Part shown: positions 1 to 8,550 of the stretch, piece after piece
Layout of the letters: the number at the start of each line of letters is the position of its first letter
Position numbering within the stretch: the first letter of the stretch is position 1
Assembly: GCA_021202635.1 (NCBI GenBank)
Contig: JAJQCQ010000023.1
Location: 1 to 64,000, forward strand
Direction of reading: 5' to 3'
DNA from: Lachnospiraceae bacterium
Lineage (GTDB): Bacteria; Bacillota; Clostridia; Lachnospirales; Lachnospiraceae
DNA: 64,000 bases
Notes under the pieces: model-generated
The model's input: the letters and a program-made list of their open reading frames with translations, nothing else
What the model was told of the DNA's origin: nothing
Databases searched by the model: none
Made by a program: the position numbers and the translations under genes

Positions 1-87
1 CATATTTGTCAATATTCTTTCTAATTTTTTATTGTTCGACTTTACCCTTTCGTTAAACAGTGATGCCGCTATTATGCCACATTTACC

Positions 88-2777
88 TCATAATACAGGC
101 ACCATCATTCTTGCGCTGCCATAAGGACTTTCCGCGTAAATTTCTATTTTTCCTGCCTCTTTTGGCCGGATAATGGCAAGCGCTTCGCCATAATAGGTAT
201 CTGTGTGATCTGACAGGAATCCCTTTTCGTTGTATGGGCAACCGCTTCCCAGTCCAAGCAGTTCGCCCCCGCTAACAGACAGGCGGATTTCTCCCCTTAC
301 CAGAGGCTTTCTCTCACCAGCGCTGTCCGTATAGCGAAGCCGCACATAACACAATTCTTCCGCCGTCACCGTTTCTCTTTCCGGAAAGAGCGTCAGTCGG
401 GTGTCCTCTCCCGCGCTTTTCAGGGACGTGCGGGAAATTTCTTTTCCAGTCTCATCAAATGCGGCCGCCGTAAGCTTCCCCGGGTACCATTTTATCAAAA
501 AGATCGTGCGGCACGCTTTCCCCGCCTTCTTTTCCGCCAGCTTCCTTCCATTCAGGAACAAAGCGACACGAAAACCGCGGCTGTAGACCTCCACTCTCGT
601 TCGTTTCCCCTCACACCCGTTCCAGGACCAGCTCTCTATCGCATTCGTCATCCGCCACGCAGACGGAGAGTGGCGGTCGAAGGTATGATTTGCCGGGACA
701 ACCGCCATTCGGATCAAAGACTGTTCAAACACCACCTGAGTATAGGCCGCTTCTCCGAATGGGCGGCCTGTAAGATCCAGTCTGCCCGCTCCGGCCGCAA
801 GCCACCCGGCGCCGAAGTGAAAATCCGGCAAGCGCTTTTGGAGTTTAAGGCTCTGTTTTCGTATCATTCTCACTGCATGAAAAAATTGTGCACCTTTATC
901 AGTCGAAAACGGTTTTGCATAATCTTCCTCTAAGCGCAGCTTCTCAGAAGTTGTCACATATTCCGCATACTCCCAGGCGCCTATTCCAACCTCGCCAAGA
1001 TAATCCATACCCGTCCAGACAAAATCACCGATCACCCCCCCCGATTGTGTTTGGCCAGTTCCCAGAAACAAAAGCTGTCAAAGCAGAAGGTCTCCGTTCC
1101 CAGTATCACCCGTTCCGGATATTTTTTCAGATCTTTTCGATAGCGGTCAATTCCGTAATTGTAACCCGCAATATCCAGACACGCGTAGACTTCCCGGGTG
1201 TTGTGATCCGAACCAGGAAGAACCGCTCCAAGCTTCATCACTTTCGCGCCAAAAATTCCCGCAAGGTGATTGTAGAATTCACTGCCGACAAGTTTTTTCT
1301 TCTCACCTCCTGGGTTGGAAATTCTATGCCACGCATTTTTCAATACCGTTGCTGCGCCTGCAGATGGCTTATCCGTTTCCTCTGTCTGTCCATAAACGCC
1401 AACTCCCATAGCTCCAAGGTAATTAAAAAATGGATTCACTGCACAGGTCACCGGCCGGTCATCCATCCCGTGCAGATATTCTCTCATTTCACGGGCCATG
1501 GCGATCCCTTCCGGCTGCGCGGTCTCCGCGACCTCATTTCCAATTGAATACAAAACCACAGACGGATGGTTATAATCCTTCCGCACCATATCGGCCAGAT
1601 CGCCTCGCCAGCAGTCTTTCGCATATGTAGCATAATCATACGGCGTTTTATGCAGATACCACATATCCGCATACTCATCCATCACCAGCATTCCCAGACG
1701 GTCGCAGGCCTCCAGCAAGGCGCGGGAGCATGGATTGTGGGCGGAACGTATCGCATTGTAGCCGTTTTCCAGCAGCAGCCGCACCTTTCTCTCCTCCGCA
1801 AAAGGATGCGCCGCCGCCCCAAGAAGCCCATTATCATGATGAATGCAGGCTCCCCTGAGAACAATTCGCTTCCCATTCACGCAAAAGCCCTGCGTCCGGT
1901 CGCAGGTAATGCGGCGTATGCCGAATACAGTTTCCTGCACATCCTCCCCATATGTCACCCGGCAGGTGTAGAGTCTGGGATGTTCAGGAGACCAGAGCTG
2001 CACATGTTCGAGGAGAAAATCTGTTTGCATCCCCTCTTTTTCGAAAAAACAATTGCTGACAGGAACGTTCTTTTGGGCAAATACATTCGTTCCGTCCAGG
2101 ATTTCCATTTTCACCTGCCAGCGGATTTCTGCGCTCTTTCTGTTACCCAGTCCTTCTTTCGGCAACGACTCTCTTTCCGCTTCCCCTTGCTTTCCTGTTC
2201 TCACAGGATTGCTTTCCCGCGCAATTTTTCTTCCGCCAACAGAGTCTTTCACACCTGTAACCACCTGAACCTGAATTCGCGGAGGATCGACTGACAACGT
2301 ACGAATCCGTATTCCGCCCGGCTCGATATACTGTTCCGGCAGCACGTAAAGCCAGACTGGCCGATAGATCCCCGCCCCGGAATACCAGCGGCTGTTTGGC
2401 TGGTCCGCGTTTCGTGCAATCACAGAGACTACATTTTCCCTTCCATACTCCAGAAACGTATCCGCACCCACCGCAAAGCCCGTGTATCCATATGGGTGAA
2501 ATGCCACCTTTTTCCCATTCAGATACACCTCGGCGTGACGATAAACGCCCTCAAATTCCAGAACGATATGCCGATTTTCCCATTCATTCGGAACCGGAAA
2601 ACTTTTCTCATAGAGATAGTCAGAGGCCTCAAACCATCCTGTATTTTTCCCTCCGGCGGCATCTTTGCACCGCCGTTCCTCCAGTGCAGCATCGTAAGGA
2701 AGACACACCGTCCGGGGCGGTTCTGACATGCCCAATCGCCGTACTATCCAGCCTTCGTTGAAATCGATTGCTTTCAT
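88..2777 (-). pseudogene. Glycoside hydrolase family 2 beta-galactosidase-like, split by a frameshift
   Basis: Retaining GH2 enzyme expected to release terminal beta-galactosyl or related residues; no signal peptide, so cytoplasmic. The first part (2777 to 1032) holds the jelly-roll sugar-binding domain (about residues 1-170), an Ig-like domain (about 175-290) and most of the TIM barrel. The acid/base is E415 in SIGNEVAE and the nucleophile E562 in LGTETF. The reading frame then runs through a G8 tract (complement of 1035-1042) into a stop. The rest (IGDFVWTGMDYLG onward) continues one frame over to 88. Removing one G restores a protein of about 895 residues, normal for GH2. A charged, low-complexity insert lies at about residues 173-218. 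The start ATG is preceded by GAGGG. Expression probably shares control with the GH3 gene at 7157 (see shared operator). Whether the frameshift is real, phase-variable or an assembly error cannot be told here. Confidence 0.85.
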
Positions 2778-2827
2778 CTCTACCCTCTTCTGTTTAAAAA
2801 TATATCAATCGAGAAACCGCTTTCCTT

Positions 2828-2894
2828 ATTATAATAATTCTTTCTCCATTTTCCAGCCTTATCGGATAACCTGTACGATTCGCGACATAACCTG
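2828..2894 (-). promoter_or_regulatory. Promoter with 21-bp direct-repeat operator, upstream of GH2
   Basis: On the minus strand two copies of CAGGTTAT (starting at 2894 and 2873, exactly 21 bp apart; the second reads CAGGTTATCCG) precede a purine-rich stretch containing TGGAAAATGGAGA and a TATAAT -10 box at 2833-2828. The same arrangement with the same spacings occurs upstream of the GH3 gene (7221-7287), which argues for one activator. Two-turn direct repeats just upstream of -35 are typical of AraC/XylS-family activators. The regulator is not identified. The rest of the 306-bp gap 2778-3083 holds a further partial CGGATAAT copy near 2927 and the terminator at 3007-3048. Confidence 0.6.
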
Positions 2895-3006
2895 CATCAA
2901 TTTCATATGCTACCAAATCATATAATCGGATAATGGTGTTCTCTTTCCCTATACAATTGCAAGTCATAAGTCACGGAACTACTAAACTCCACTCGCGCCT
3001 GTATAC

Positions 3007-3048
3007 AAAAAACGGCAGACACACTTTTATCTGTGTCTGCCGTTTTTT
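3007..3048. terminator. Bidirectional intrinsic terminator
   Basis: A perfect hairpin, AAAAAACGGCAGACACA paired with TGTGTCTGCCGTTTTTT, with an 8-nt loop and flanking A/T tracts on both sides. It lies immediately downstream of the HEPN-like gene and upstream of the GH2 promoter, so it closes the MNT-HEPN transcript. Confidence 0.85.
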
Positions 3049-3083
3049 CGTCACTTTTTCCGCCTAAATTCACCGCAAATATG

Positions 3084-3359
3084 CTACGGTGTCTCTTTCC
3101 CCTGAATCTCCTGTAGAAATTCCTCAGCAAGACGCAAAGCCTTATTGATTGAATCTTTTCGAGCCACAAAATGCAAATCATATCGACCAGAAGCTTCCCA
3201 TTCAGAATACATCCTTGCATTTGCTCTGATTTCTCTTGGGATTGTTACTCCCAGACTGGTTGCCAATGCGCACAAATGATCAATATCATGTCTGTTAAGC
3301 GCATTTCTCGCCGTAACAATATCTGCCTTTACCATCCCTATGGAAATCGGATTATCCAT
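3084..3359 (-). CDS. HEPN-domain-like protein, shortened
   Basis: A 91-residue helical protein whose central and C-terminal part (HDIDHLCALATSLGVTIP, then a YSEWEASGRYD segment and RKDSINKALRLAEEFL) resembles the second half of HEPN proteins that pair with minimal nucleotidyltransferases. HEPN partners are often RNases or AMPylation targets. The usual first helices appear compressed: a short stretch, VKADIVTARNAL, runs straight into the HD.. segment, suggesting an internal deletion of roughly 40 residues relative to typical 120-140-residue members. The start overlaps the upstream nucleotidyltransferase stop by 8 bp (ATGGATAA), so the two are translationally coupled. Domain assignment is from remembered family patterns; toxin activity is not shown. 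Confidence 0.55.
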   Translation of the reverse strand: MDNPISIGMVKADIVTARNALNRHDIDHLCALATSLGVTIPREIRANARMYSEWEASGRYDLHFVARKDSINKALRLAEEFLQEIQGKETP

Positions 3360-3753
3360 CTATACCTGCCTTTCTATATATTGCCTGTCCCTTCTCTTTA
3401 ATATCCCGAAACAGAAAGGAGGAAGTGCTTTTTTTATTGATGTCATCATGGTGATTTAAGTAAATAAAATCATAATTCTGCTCAAAATTCCCATCTATGA
3501 ATAATTTATTCTTGAATTGTTCATAGCTCCTGTCACGAAACAACCGTGACTTTTGCTTATTGCTTACAATCAGCAAATCAATATCCGAATCATCCGTACA
3601 CCGCTCTTCCAAAACGGAACCAAACAGCACAATTTCCATAATAGCAGGACATATTGGAGCAGTTTTAATAATATTTTCAACGTATTCTTTTTTTATATCT
3701 GCTATCTGAACTTCTGTGTCAAAATTGGTCTCCACCCTAGAAAGTTTACACAT
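3352..3753 (-). CDS. MNT-type nucleotidyltransferase domain protein
   Basis: A 133-residue minimal nucleotidyltransferase. The diagnostic GS-x10-DxD pattern is present as FGSVLEERCTDDSDIDLL, giving the metal-binding aspartates. In MNT-HEPN modules this protein is the antitoxin, which AMPylates or otherwise silences the HEPN RNase. The gene has a good AGGAAGGAG ribosome-binding site and its stop overlaps the HEPN-like start, as in known modules. The partner looks shortened, so the module may be degenerate. An alternative is an orphan DNA polymerase beta-like nucleotidyltransferase. Confidence 0.7.
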   Translation of the reverse strand: MCKLSRVETNFDTEVQIADIKKEYVENIIKTAPICPAIMEIVLFGSVLEERCTDDSDIDLLIVSNKQKSRLFRDRSYEQFKNKLFIDGNFEQNYDFIYLNHHDDINKKSTSSFLFRDIKEKGQAIYRKAGIDG

Positions 3754-3871
3754 ATTATCTCACTCCTTCCTAAATTATTTGCACCTATTCAACGATAATT
3801 CTTCTCTGTTCACTATAAATTGATTTTAACAGATATTACTGATTTACTCAAGGAAAATATCCGCAAATACA

Positions 3872-3902
3872 AAGCAAAAAGCCACCCACTTCAGGTGACT
3901 TT
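3872..3902 (-). terminator. Intrinsic terminator of the GH3-GtrA transcript
   Basis: On the minus strand AGTCACC pairs with GGTGGCT (one G-U pair) across an 8-nt loop and is followed by TTTTTGCTTTG. It sits just after the GtrA-like gene stop. Confidence 0.6.
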
Positions 3903-3911
3903 TTCTCTGCT

Positions 3912-4475
3912 TTATTTCGTTCCAAACCCTTCCGCAAAGATGATCTTGTTCAATACAAAGAACACGACCATCGATACGCCGCCGTTTAAGACGATTGTCA
4001 CGATATTGTAAATCGCCGCCGGTACCAGATAACTAGCCACCCCAACCCATACGCTGTTGATAGAGTTAACGATCAGCGTGATCACTACCCATCCCAGAAA
4101 ATAAATCGGAATCTGCAAGGCGAGCGGTCCTTTGCTCCGGAATGTGACATTGCGCTGCAATGGGAAGTTGATACACTCTCCCAAAAAGCTGGATACCAGA
4201 TAAGCGTAAAGATATGCCAGTCCGCCATCTTCGGCAGCGTAGCCGATTACATTGAAGGTAAAACTGATGCCAAACAGCTTCCCCTGGATGGACGGCCATC
4301 CCCAGCCGATGTCCGCATAAGCTGCGAACAAGGCCGGCAGAAACAGCAGCATCAGATATTTCGCGAACGTTACTACATAGCTGAAGATGATGAACAGTCC
4401 GCCTTCCCGGAACCACTGGGCAATTTTGGGATGCTTTTGGGCATAGGTGAGCCATTGATTTTTTACTGCTTCCAT
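3912..4475 (-). CDS. GtrA-like family membrane protein
   Basis: A 187-residue integral membrane protein with four predicted hydrophobic helices (about residues 25-50, 60-80, 115-140 and 145-175) and the GtrA-family hallmark FPLQRNVTF-type loop between helices 2 and 3. GtrA proteins are thought to help move lipid-linked sugars across the membrane or to be small accessory translocases. The gene lies 90 bp downstream of a GH3 glucosidase and ahead of the terminator, so it is probably on the same transcript. Substrate unknown. Confidence 0.7.
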   Translation of the reverse strand: MEAVKNQWLTYAQKHPKIAQWFREGGLFIIFSYVVTFAKYLMLLFLPALFAAYADIGWGWPSIQGKLFGISFTFNVIGYAAEDGGLAYLYAYLVSSFLGECINFPLQRNVTFRSKGPLALQIPIYFLGWVVITLIVNSINSVWVGVASYLVPAAIYNIVTIVLNGGVSMVVFFVLNKIIFAEGFGTK

Positions 4476-4565
4476 ATATTTTTCACTTCTCTCTCATTTT
4501 CATTATTTTGCAAATCGTTTCCCACATTGCCGTAAAATCATTCTCCGGCAAGCAGGGGCATCCGC

Positions 4566-7157
4566 TTAGCTTTTCGGATAAAGTTTCTCCGCATACGTTT
4601 TATTCAGCTTTCGGTTTTTGAAGAATCCTCTGACGAGAATTCCCAGGCCTCGGAAGAAATGTCCGTTCACGGCTGTGACCATTCCCTCGGCCATCCGCAT
4701 GCTGACGATACCACCGGTCATCTTGGCAACGCTGCGGAACGGCATATTATAAATGAAAAGAACATTCAGGTCAGGCTTGCCCGCTTTCTCACTTTTCTCT
4801 TTTTTGTCTTTCAGGATTTTACAGATTCCCCTTGCCAGCGGATTCTTCGCATTGCTCATCTGACAGATCGCGTCATTGATTGTCAGCTCTCCGTCTGACC
4901 AGTGGTCTTCCGGAATCACACTTCCATAAATTGCCGCATAAGCCTCATCACTCACATTCTGAATCTGTCCGCTGTAGTAATCCGCCAGTTTTTCTCTGTC
5001 TGTACCATACGGCAGCCGTTTTGTTGTACCTTTTACCGTGATTGTACCCTGCAGCCGGATGTCTTCCACATTCGCGCCGACCAGAATCTGATATTCCGCA
5101 CCCTCAATGTCCCAGCGGTTCGTCTCCGTATTCCAGAAGCGAAATGCCTTGTCATCCAGCGGAATACGCACCCTGCGGCTCTCTCCTGCTTTCAAGAAAA
5201 CCTTTATAAACCCTTTTAATTCTCTGACTGGCCGGAAGATGCGGCTGTTCTCACAGGAAACATAAAGCTGCGCCACCTCTGCGCCATTTCGCGTTCCGGT
5301 ATTTGTCAGAGTGAAGACTGCTTCCTTTTCCGAAACCTTCAAATCAGAATATTCAAACGTCGTATAGGAGAGACCATAACCGAACGGATAACGCACCGGC
5401 TTCTGTACCGTCTCATAATAGCGATAACCGACAAAGATTCCTTCGCGATATTCACTGTTTCTTTTTTTCGCCGGAAAATAATGGTACGCCGGAGTATCCT
5501 CATAAGACATCGGATAGGTTTCATTCAGCTTTCCGGAAGGATTCACCTTTCCCGTCAGCACATCCAGCGCCGCGCCCGCGCCTGCCTGTCCGCCAAGATA
5601 GGTATGCAAGATTGCCTGGCAATATTTTTCCCATGGCATTTCAATCGCCGAACCGCCGCTTAGTACCCCTATAATCGGCTTTCCGGTCTTTGCCAATGCC
5701 TCCAGCAGAGCGATCTGATTCTCCGGAATCCGCATATGCAGACGATCGATGCCCTCAGACTCACTGACCTCATCCAGTCCGAAAAAATAGAGAATCTGAT
5801 CCGTCTGTGACGCCAGCGCGACCGCCTCCTGCTCCAGCTTCTCGTCCCGTCCGCTGTTGCGCTGATAACCCTGAGCAAAGCCGGCATATTTGATTGGCCT
5901 GGAATCTATCAGGTCCAGAATATTCTCCACTTTCGTACTGTTCACATTCGAAGAGCCTGCCCCCTGATAGCGGGCTTCCCTTGCGAAATCACCGATTACT
6001 GCGACCTTTTTCTCCGAGTCCAGAGGCAGAATATCCCCCTCGTTTTTCAGTAGTACAATGCTCTCCTGCGCGGCGTGGCGAGCGAGTTCGTGATGTTTTT
6101 CAGCCTCGATTCCATGAGTAACAGCTTTCGCAATATTCGAGTCTGCCGCATCTTTGTTGTTAACCGTTGTTCCCGCATTCTTGTCCGGTATATCCCCCGC
6201 CGACTCTGCTTTTTCTGTAACTGCGTCTGCCTGTTCCACTTTACGGCATTTATCGCCTACAGCTTCCGCTTTCTTCCGGTTCCCCGCCAGCTTCAGCACT
6301 ACTTCCAGCAGCTGCCCCACACAGTCGTCGATTTCTTTCATGGAAATCTTCCCATCTTTATATGCCTGCATCAGAATCGTCGGTGAATCATAACCCGGAT
6401 TTGGCATCTCCAGATTGGAACCCGCGCGGACGCCCTTTACATGGTCATTGGAACCACCCCAGTCCGTGATGACCACCCCGTCATACCCCCAGGCGTCCCG
6501 CAGGATATCCTTCAAAAGATGCTGATTCTCATTCGCGTAAGTGCCGTTTACCTCATTATAACTCGTCATCAGAGCCATCGGCTTTGCCTCGGTTATCGCG
6601 ATCTCGAACCCGGTCAGATAAATCTCACGGAGCGTCCGCTCGTCGACCACGGCGTTCATCGCCATGCGCCGCTCCTCCTGGCTGTTGACCGCAAAGTGTT
6701 TTGGGCAGGCAGATGATCCTTTGCTCTGGATTCCCTTCACATATCCGGCAGCCATTTTCCCAGCCAGATAGGGATCCTCGGAAAAATACTCAAAATTGCG
6801 TCCGCACAGAGGACTGCGCTTGATATTCATACCGGGGCCAAGGAGAAAATCTACTCCCAGCGCCTGCGCTTCCTCTCCAAGCGCCCTGCCCACCAGCTCC
6901 GCAAGCGCTTCATCCCAGCTGTTCGCGACGGTCGCCGCACTCGGGAAGCAGGTCGCCGGAAGCGAAGGATTCAGCCCCAGATGATCTCCCGCGCCTTCCT
7001 GACGGCGCACACCGCTCGGCCCATCCGAGCAGACCACGGACGGAATGCCAAGCCGGGGAATATCATGGGTCTCCCATTCATTCTTGCCGCCAAGCAAAGC
7101 TGCCTTTTCCTCCAATGTCAGTTTTTTCAGTAAATTTTGAGTTTTATCCTTTAACAT
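4566..7157 (-). CDS. Glycoside hydrolase family 3 beta-glucosidase-like
   Basis: An 863-residue GH3 enzyme in the normal domain order: TIM barrel (about 1-290), alpha/beta sandwich (about 355-590) and a fibronectin-III-like domain (about 610-690). A C-terminal extension of about 150 residues is often seen in clostridial GH3s. The nucleophile is D232 in VVITDWGG, with KHFAVNSQE as the substrate-binding loop. The likely acid/base is a glutamate in the SESEGIDR segment. A charged, low-complexity insert of about 60 residues (about 293-352) separates the first two domains. There is no signal peptide, so it should hydrolyse imported beta-glucosides or xylosides. The promoter shares a 21-bp direct-repeat operator with the GH2 gene. 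GtrA follows in the same direction. Confidence 0.9.
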   Translation of the reverse strand: MLKDKTQNLLKKLTLEEKAALLGGKNEWETHDIPRLGIPSVVCSDGPSGVRRQEGAGDHLGLNPSLPATCFPSAATVANSWDEALAELVGRALGEEAQALGVDFLLGPGMNIKRSPLCGRNFEYFSEDPYLAGKMAAGYVKGIQSKGSSACPKHFAVNSQEERRMAMNAVVDERTLREIYLTGFEIAITEAKPMALMTSYNEVNGTYANENQHLLKDILRDAWGYDGVVITDWGGSNDHVKGVRAGSNLEMPNPGYDSPTILMQAYKDGKISMKEIDDCVGQLLEVVLKLAGNRKKAEAVGDKCRKVEQADAVTEKAESAGDIPDKNAGTTVNNKDAADSNIAKAVTHGIEAEKHHELARHAAQESIVLLKNEGDILPLDSEKKVAVIGDFAREARYQGAGSSNVNSTKVENILDLIDSRPIKYAGFAQGYQRNSGRDEKLEQEAVALASQTDQILYFFGLDEVSESEGIDRLHMRIPENQIALLEALAKTGKPIIGVLSGGSAIEMPWEKYCQAILHTYLGGQAGAGAALDVLTGKVNPSGKLNETYPMSYEDTPAYHYFPAKKRNSEYREGIFVGYRYYETVQKPVRYPFGYGLSYTTFEYSDLKVSEKEAVFTLTNTGTRNGAEVAQLYVSCENSRIFRPVRELKGFIKVFLKAGESRRVRIPLDDKAFRFWNTETNRWDIEGAEYQILVGANVEDIRLQGTITVKGTTKRLPYGTDREKLADYYSGQIQNVSDEAYAAIYGSVIPEDHWSDGELTINDAICQMSNAKNPLARGICKILKDKKEKSEKAGKPDLNVLFIYNMPFRSVAKMTGGIVSMRMAEGMVTAVNGHFFRGLGILVRGFFKNRKLNKTYAEKLYPKS

Positions 7158-7220
7158 TATAATCTCAATACAGCCTTTCTTGTGTCCTGTCTGATATCCG
7201 ATCTGTTATTTCATATGTCA

Positions 7221-7287
7221 ATTATACCCCTTCTCTCTCCATTTTCCATCCTTTTCGGATAATCTGTTTCTTTTGCGACGTAATCTG
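7221..7287 (-). promoter_or_regulatory. Promoter with 21-bp direct-repeat operator, upstream of GH3
   Basis: On the minus strand CAGATTACGTCGC starts at 7287 and CAGATTATCCG at 7266, 21 bp apart. They are followed by TGGAAAATGGAGA and, 22 bp from the start of that block, by TATAAT at 7226-7221. Sequence and spacing match the GH2 promoter (2828-2894). No good -35 box is present, which suits an activator-dependent promoter. Confidence 0.6.
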
Positions 7288-7288
7288 A

Positions 7289-8029
7289 TTACAGTTCACG
7301 CCCTTCTTTCTGTTTCCTGTAAATTCGCCAGGAATACAGGAACGGCAGTACAACTGCCACCACAATCGTACCAAATAAAACCGGCATCAGAAGCCCACCC
7401 GGCAAAAAGATCGAAAGCAAAAGTACCAGTCCGTCAATCACCCATACCTTTCCGGCAAAACGGTGCGTCTGGTTCCAGTTTTCTTCATTATTTAATGTCC
7501 AGGAAAGCCGAATCCCAATGGTTCGATTCTGCTTTATTTTCGGGAAGTAATTCCCCAGAAATAAAAACAGCAGTCCCATCATAACCGAGCAAACCGTAAG
7601 TACATGAAACTCTTTTTCCAATGCCGCTGCATAGATCATCCCATTCGTGAACAAAGACACCAGCGGTATAATCCAGAACACCATGCCGAGTACTTTTTTA
7701 TTCTGATCCTTCTGCTTTGCGTCTCCGGCAGTAGCAAACAGGCAGAAAAAATGCATGATCAGCAGAAATACGGGGATTCCAAAAACCGCAAACGCCTTTG
7801 AGCTGAAGCCGTCCGGTGTATTACTGGTGCTCCAGTGCGTCGCCATCTGATCCGGCAGGCGGTTCCACAGAAGAAGCCCCGCCAGAACCGGAAGCAAAAT
7901 CACAATTGAGGATAAAATTACCGTTCGTCTGTTACTCTTAAGCATAACTGATTCCTCCCTTAACTCCTTTAATTTCTTATTATCATGCCATATATCGTTT
8001 TTCATAAAGCTTTTTTTCATCGCGACCAT
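7289..8029 (-). CDS. sdpI: SdpI-family membrane protein (DUF1648 plus SdpI domain)
   Basis: A 246-residue membrane protein with about six hydrophobic helices. The N-terminal DUF1648 part has the motif LPDQMATHWSTSNTPDGFSSK, one residue-block typical of the family. The C-terminal SdpI/YhfL part has NRTIGIRLSWTLNNEENW. In Bacillus subtilis SdpI confers immunity to the SdpC toxin and sequesters the repressor SdpR at the membrane. Here the gene overlaps the upstream ArsR-type repressor by one base (TAATG), the same arrangement. No toxin gene is in the window, so this may be a stand-alone envelope-stress or bacteriocin-immunity pair. Confidence 0.8.
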   Translation of the reverse strand: MVAMKKSFMKNDIWHDNKKLKELREESVMLKSNRRTVILSSIVILLPVLAGLLLWNRLPDQMATHWSTSNTPDGFSSKAFAVFGIPVFLLIMHFFCLFATAGDAKQKDQNKKVLGMVFWIIPLVSLFTNGMIYAAALEKEFHVLTVCSVMMGLLFLFLGNYFPKIKQNRTIGIRLSWTLNNEENWNQTHRFAGKVWVIDGLVLLLSIFLPGGLLMPVLFGTIVVAVVLPFLYSWRIYRKQKEGREL

Positions 8030-8292
8030 TACTCACCCATCAGGTCCGTCATCCACAGCAGCGTCTCCTCCAAAACGGAAGTATTGATCTCATAATAAAT
8101 GAATTTTCCTTCCCGCTTATCCCGAACCAGATCCGCATCCTTCAACACCGAAAGGTGCCTGGAAATAGATGCGGCGGTTACGGGAAAGTGTTCGGTAATC
8201 TCTCCGGCTGACATTCTGCCGCTTTTGAGTAAATTCAGGATTTCACGACGGGTCGGATCCGCGAGAGCCTTTAATGTTTCCTGTAAACCCAA
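8029..8292 (-). CDS. sdpR: SdpR-like ArsR-family transcriptional repressor
   Basis: A winged-helix repressor of about 87 residues: LKALADPTRREILNLLK, then a recognition helix in TAASISRHLSVLKDADLV and the wing DKREGKFIYYEIN. It lacks metal-binding cysteines, like SdpR. Longer starts are possible upstream, but AGGAGG lies 7 nt before the TTG at 8292 and only 1 nt before the ATG at 8298, so TTG (protein beginning GLQETLK) is preferred. A perfect palindrome overlaps the promoter, as expected for autoregulation. It is co-transcribed with sdpI. Confidence 0.8.
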   Translation of the reverse strand: MGLQETLKALADPTRREILNLLKSGRMSAGEITEHFPVTAASISRHLSVLKDADLVRDKREGKFIYYEINTSVLEETLLWMTDLMGE

Positions 8293-8309
8293 TGCCATCC
8301 CTCCTTTAA

Positions 8310-8361
8310 CATTTAACTTAATTGTTAAATGAAAGATACCATATCGTCCCTGCTTTGTCAA
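8310..8361 (-). promoter_or_regulatory. sdpRI promoter and repressor operator
   Basis: Minus-strand TTGACA (8361-8356), a 17-bp spacer and TATCTT (8338-8333) form a consensus-like sigma-A promoter. Directly after the -10 box is a perfect inverted repeat, CATTTAAC-TTAATT-GTTAAATG (8310-8331), well placed to be bound by the ArsR-type repressor it precedes. Confidence 0.75.
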
Positions 8362-8417
8362 TCCATTTTCAAAAAACACTCTGTCCTCCCGCTGGCCGGA
8401 ATATCTGGAAAAACAGG

Positions 8418-8447
8418 TTGCTTACACCCCTGTTTTCGGAGTATAAT
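8418..8447 (+). promoter_or_regulatory. Promoter of the LytTR/GHKL two-component operon
   Basis: TTGCTT (8418-8423), an 18-bp spacer and TATAAT (8442-8447). Inverted repeats AAAACAG/CTGTTTT (around 8410-8436) and AATGAT/ATCATT (around 8446-8463) overlap the -35 box and the expected transcription start and could be operators. Confidence 0.5.
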
Positions 8448-8550
8448 GATGTCAATTATCATTGAATTGTAAACAGCCTTTGTTTCAGATATCAGAAGAC
8501 ATCAAACAAATCGGAACATCGGCACAAGCCGGAAAGGAGGAGGAACGCCT

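Noticed and set aside
3300-3340. RNALNRH as a catalytic RX4-6H HEPN motif
   Set aside because: It lies in the N-terminal part, not in the C-terminal helix where the RNase motif normally sits, so it was not used as evidence of toxin activity.
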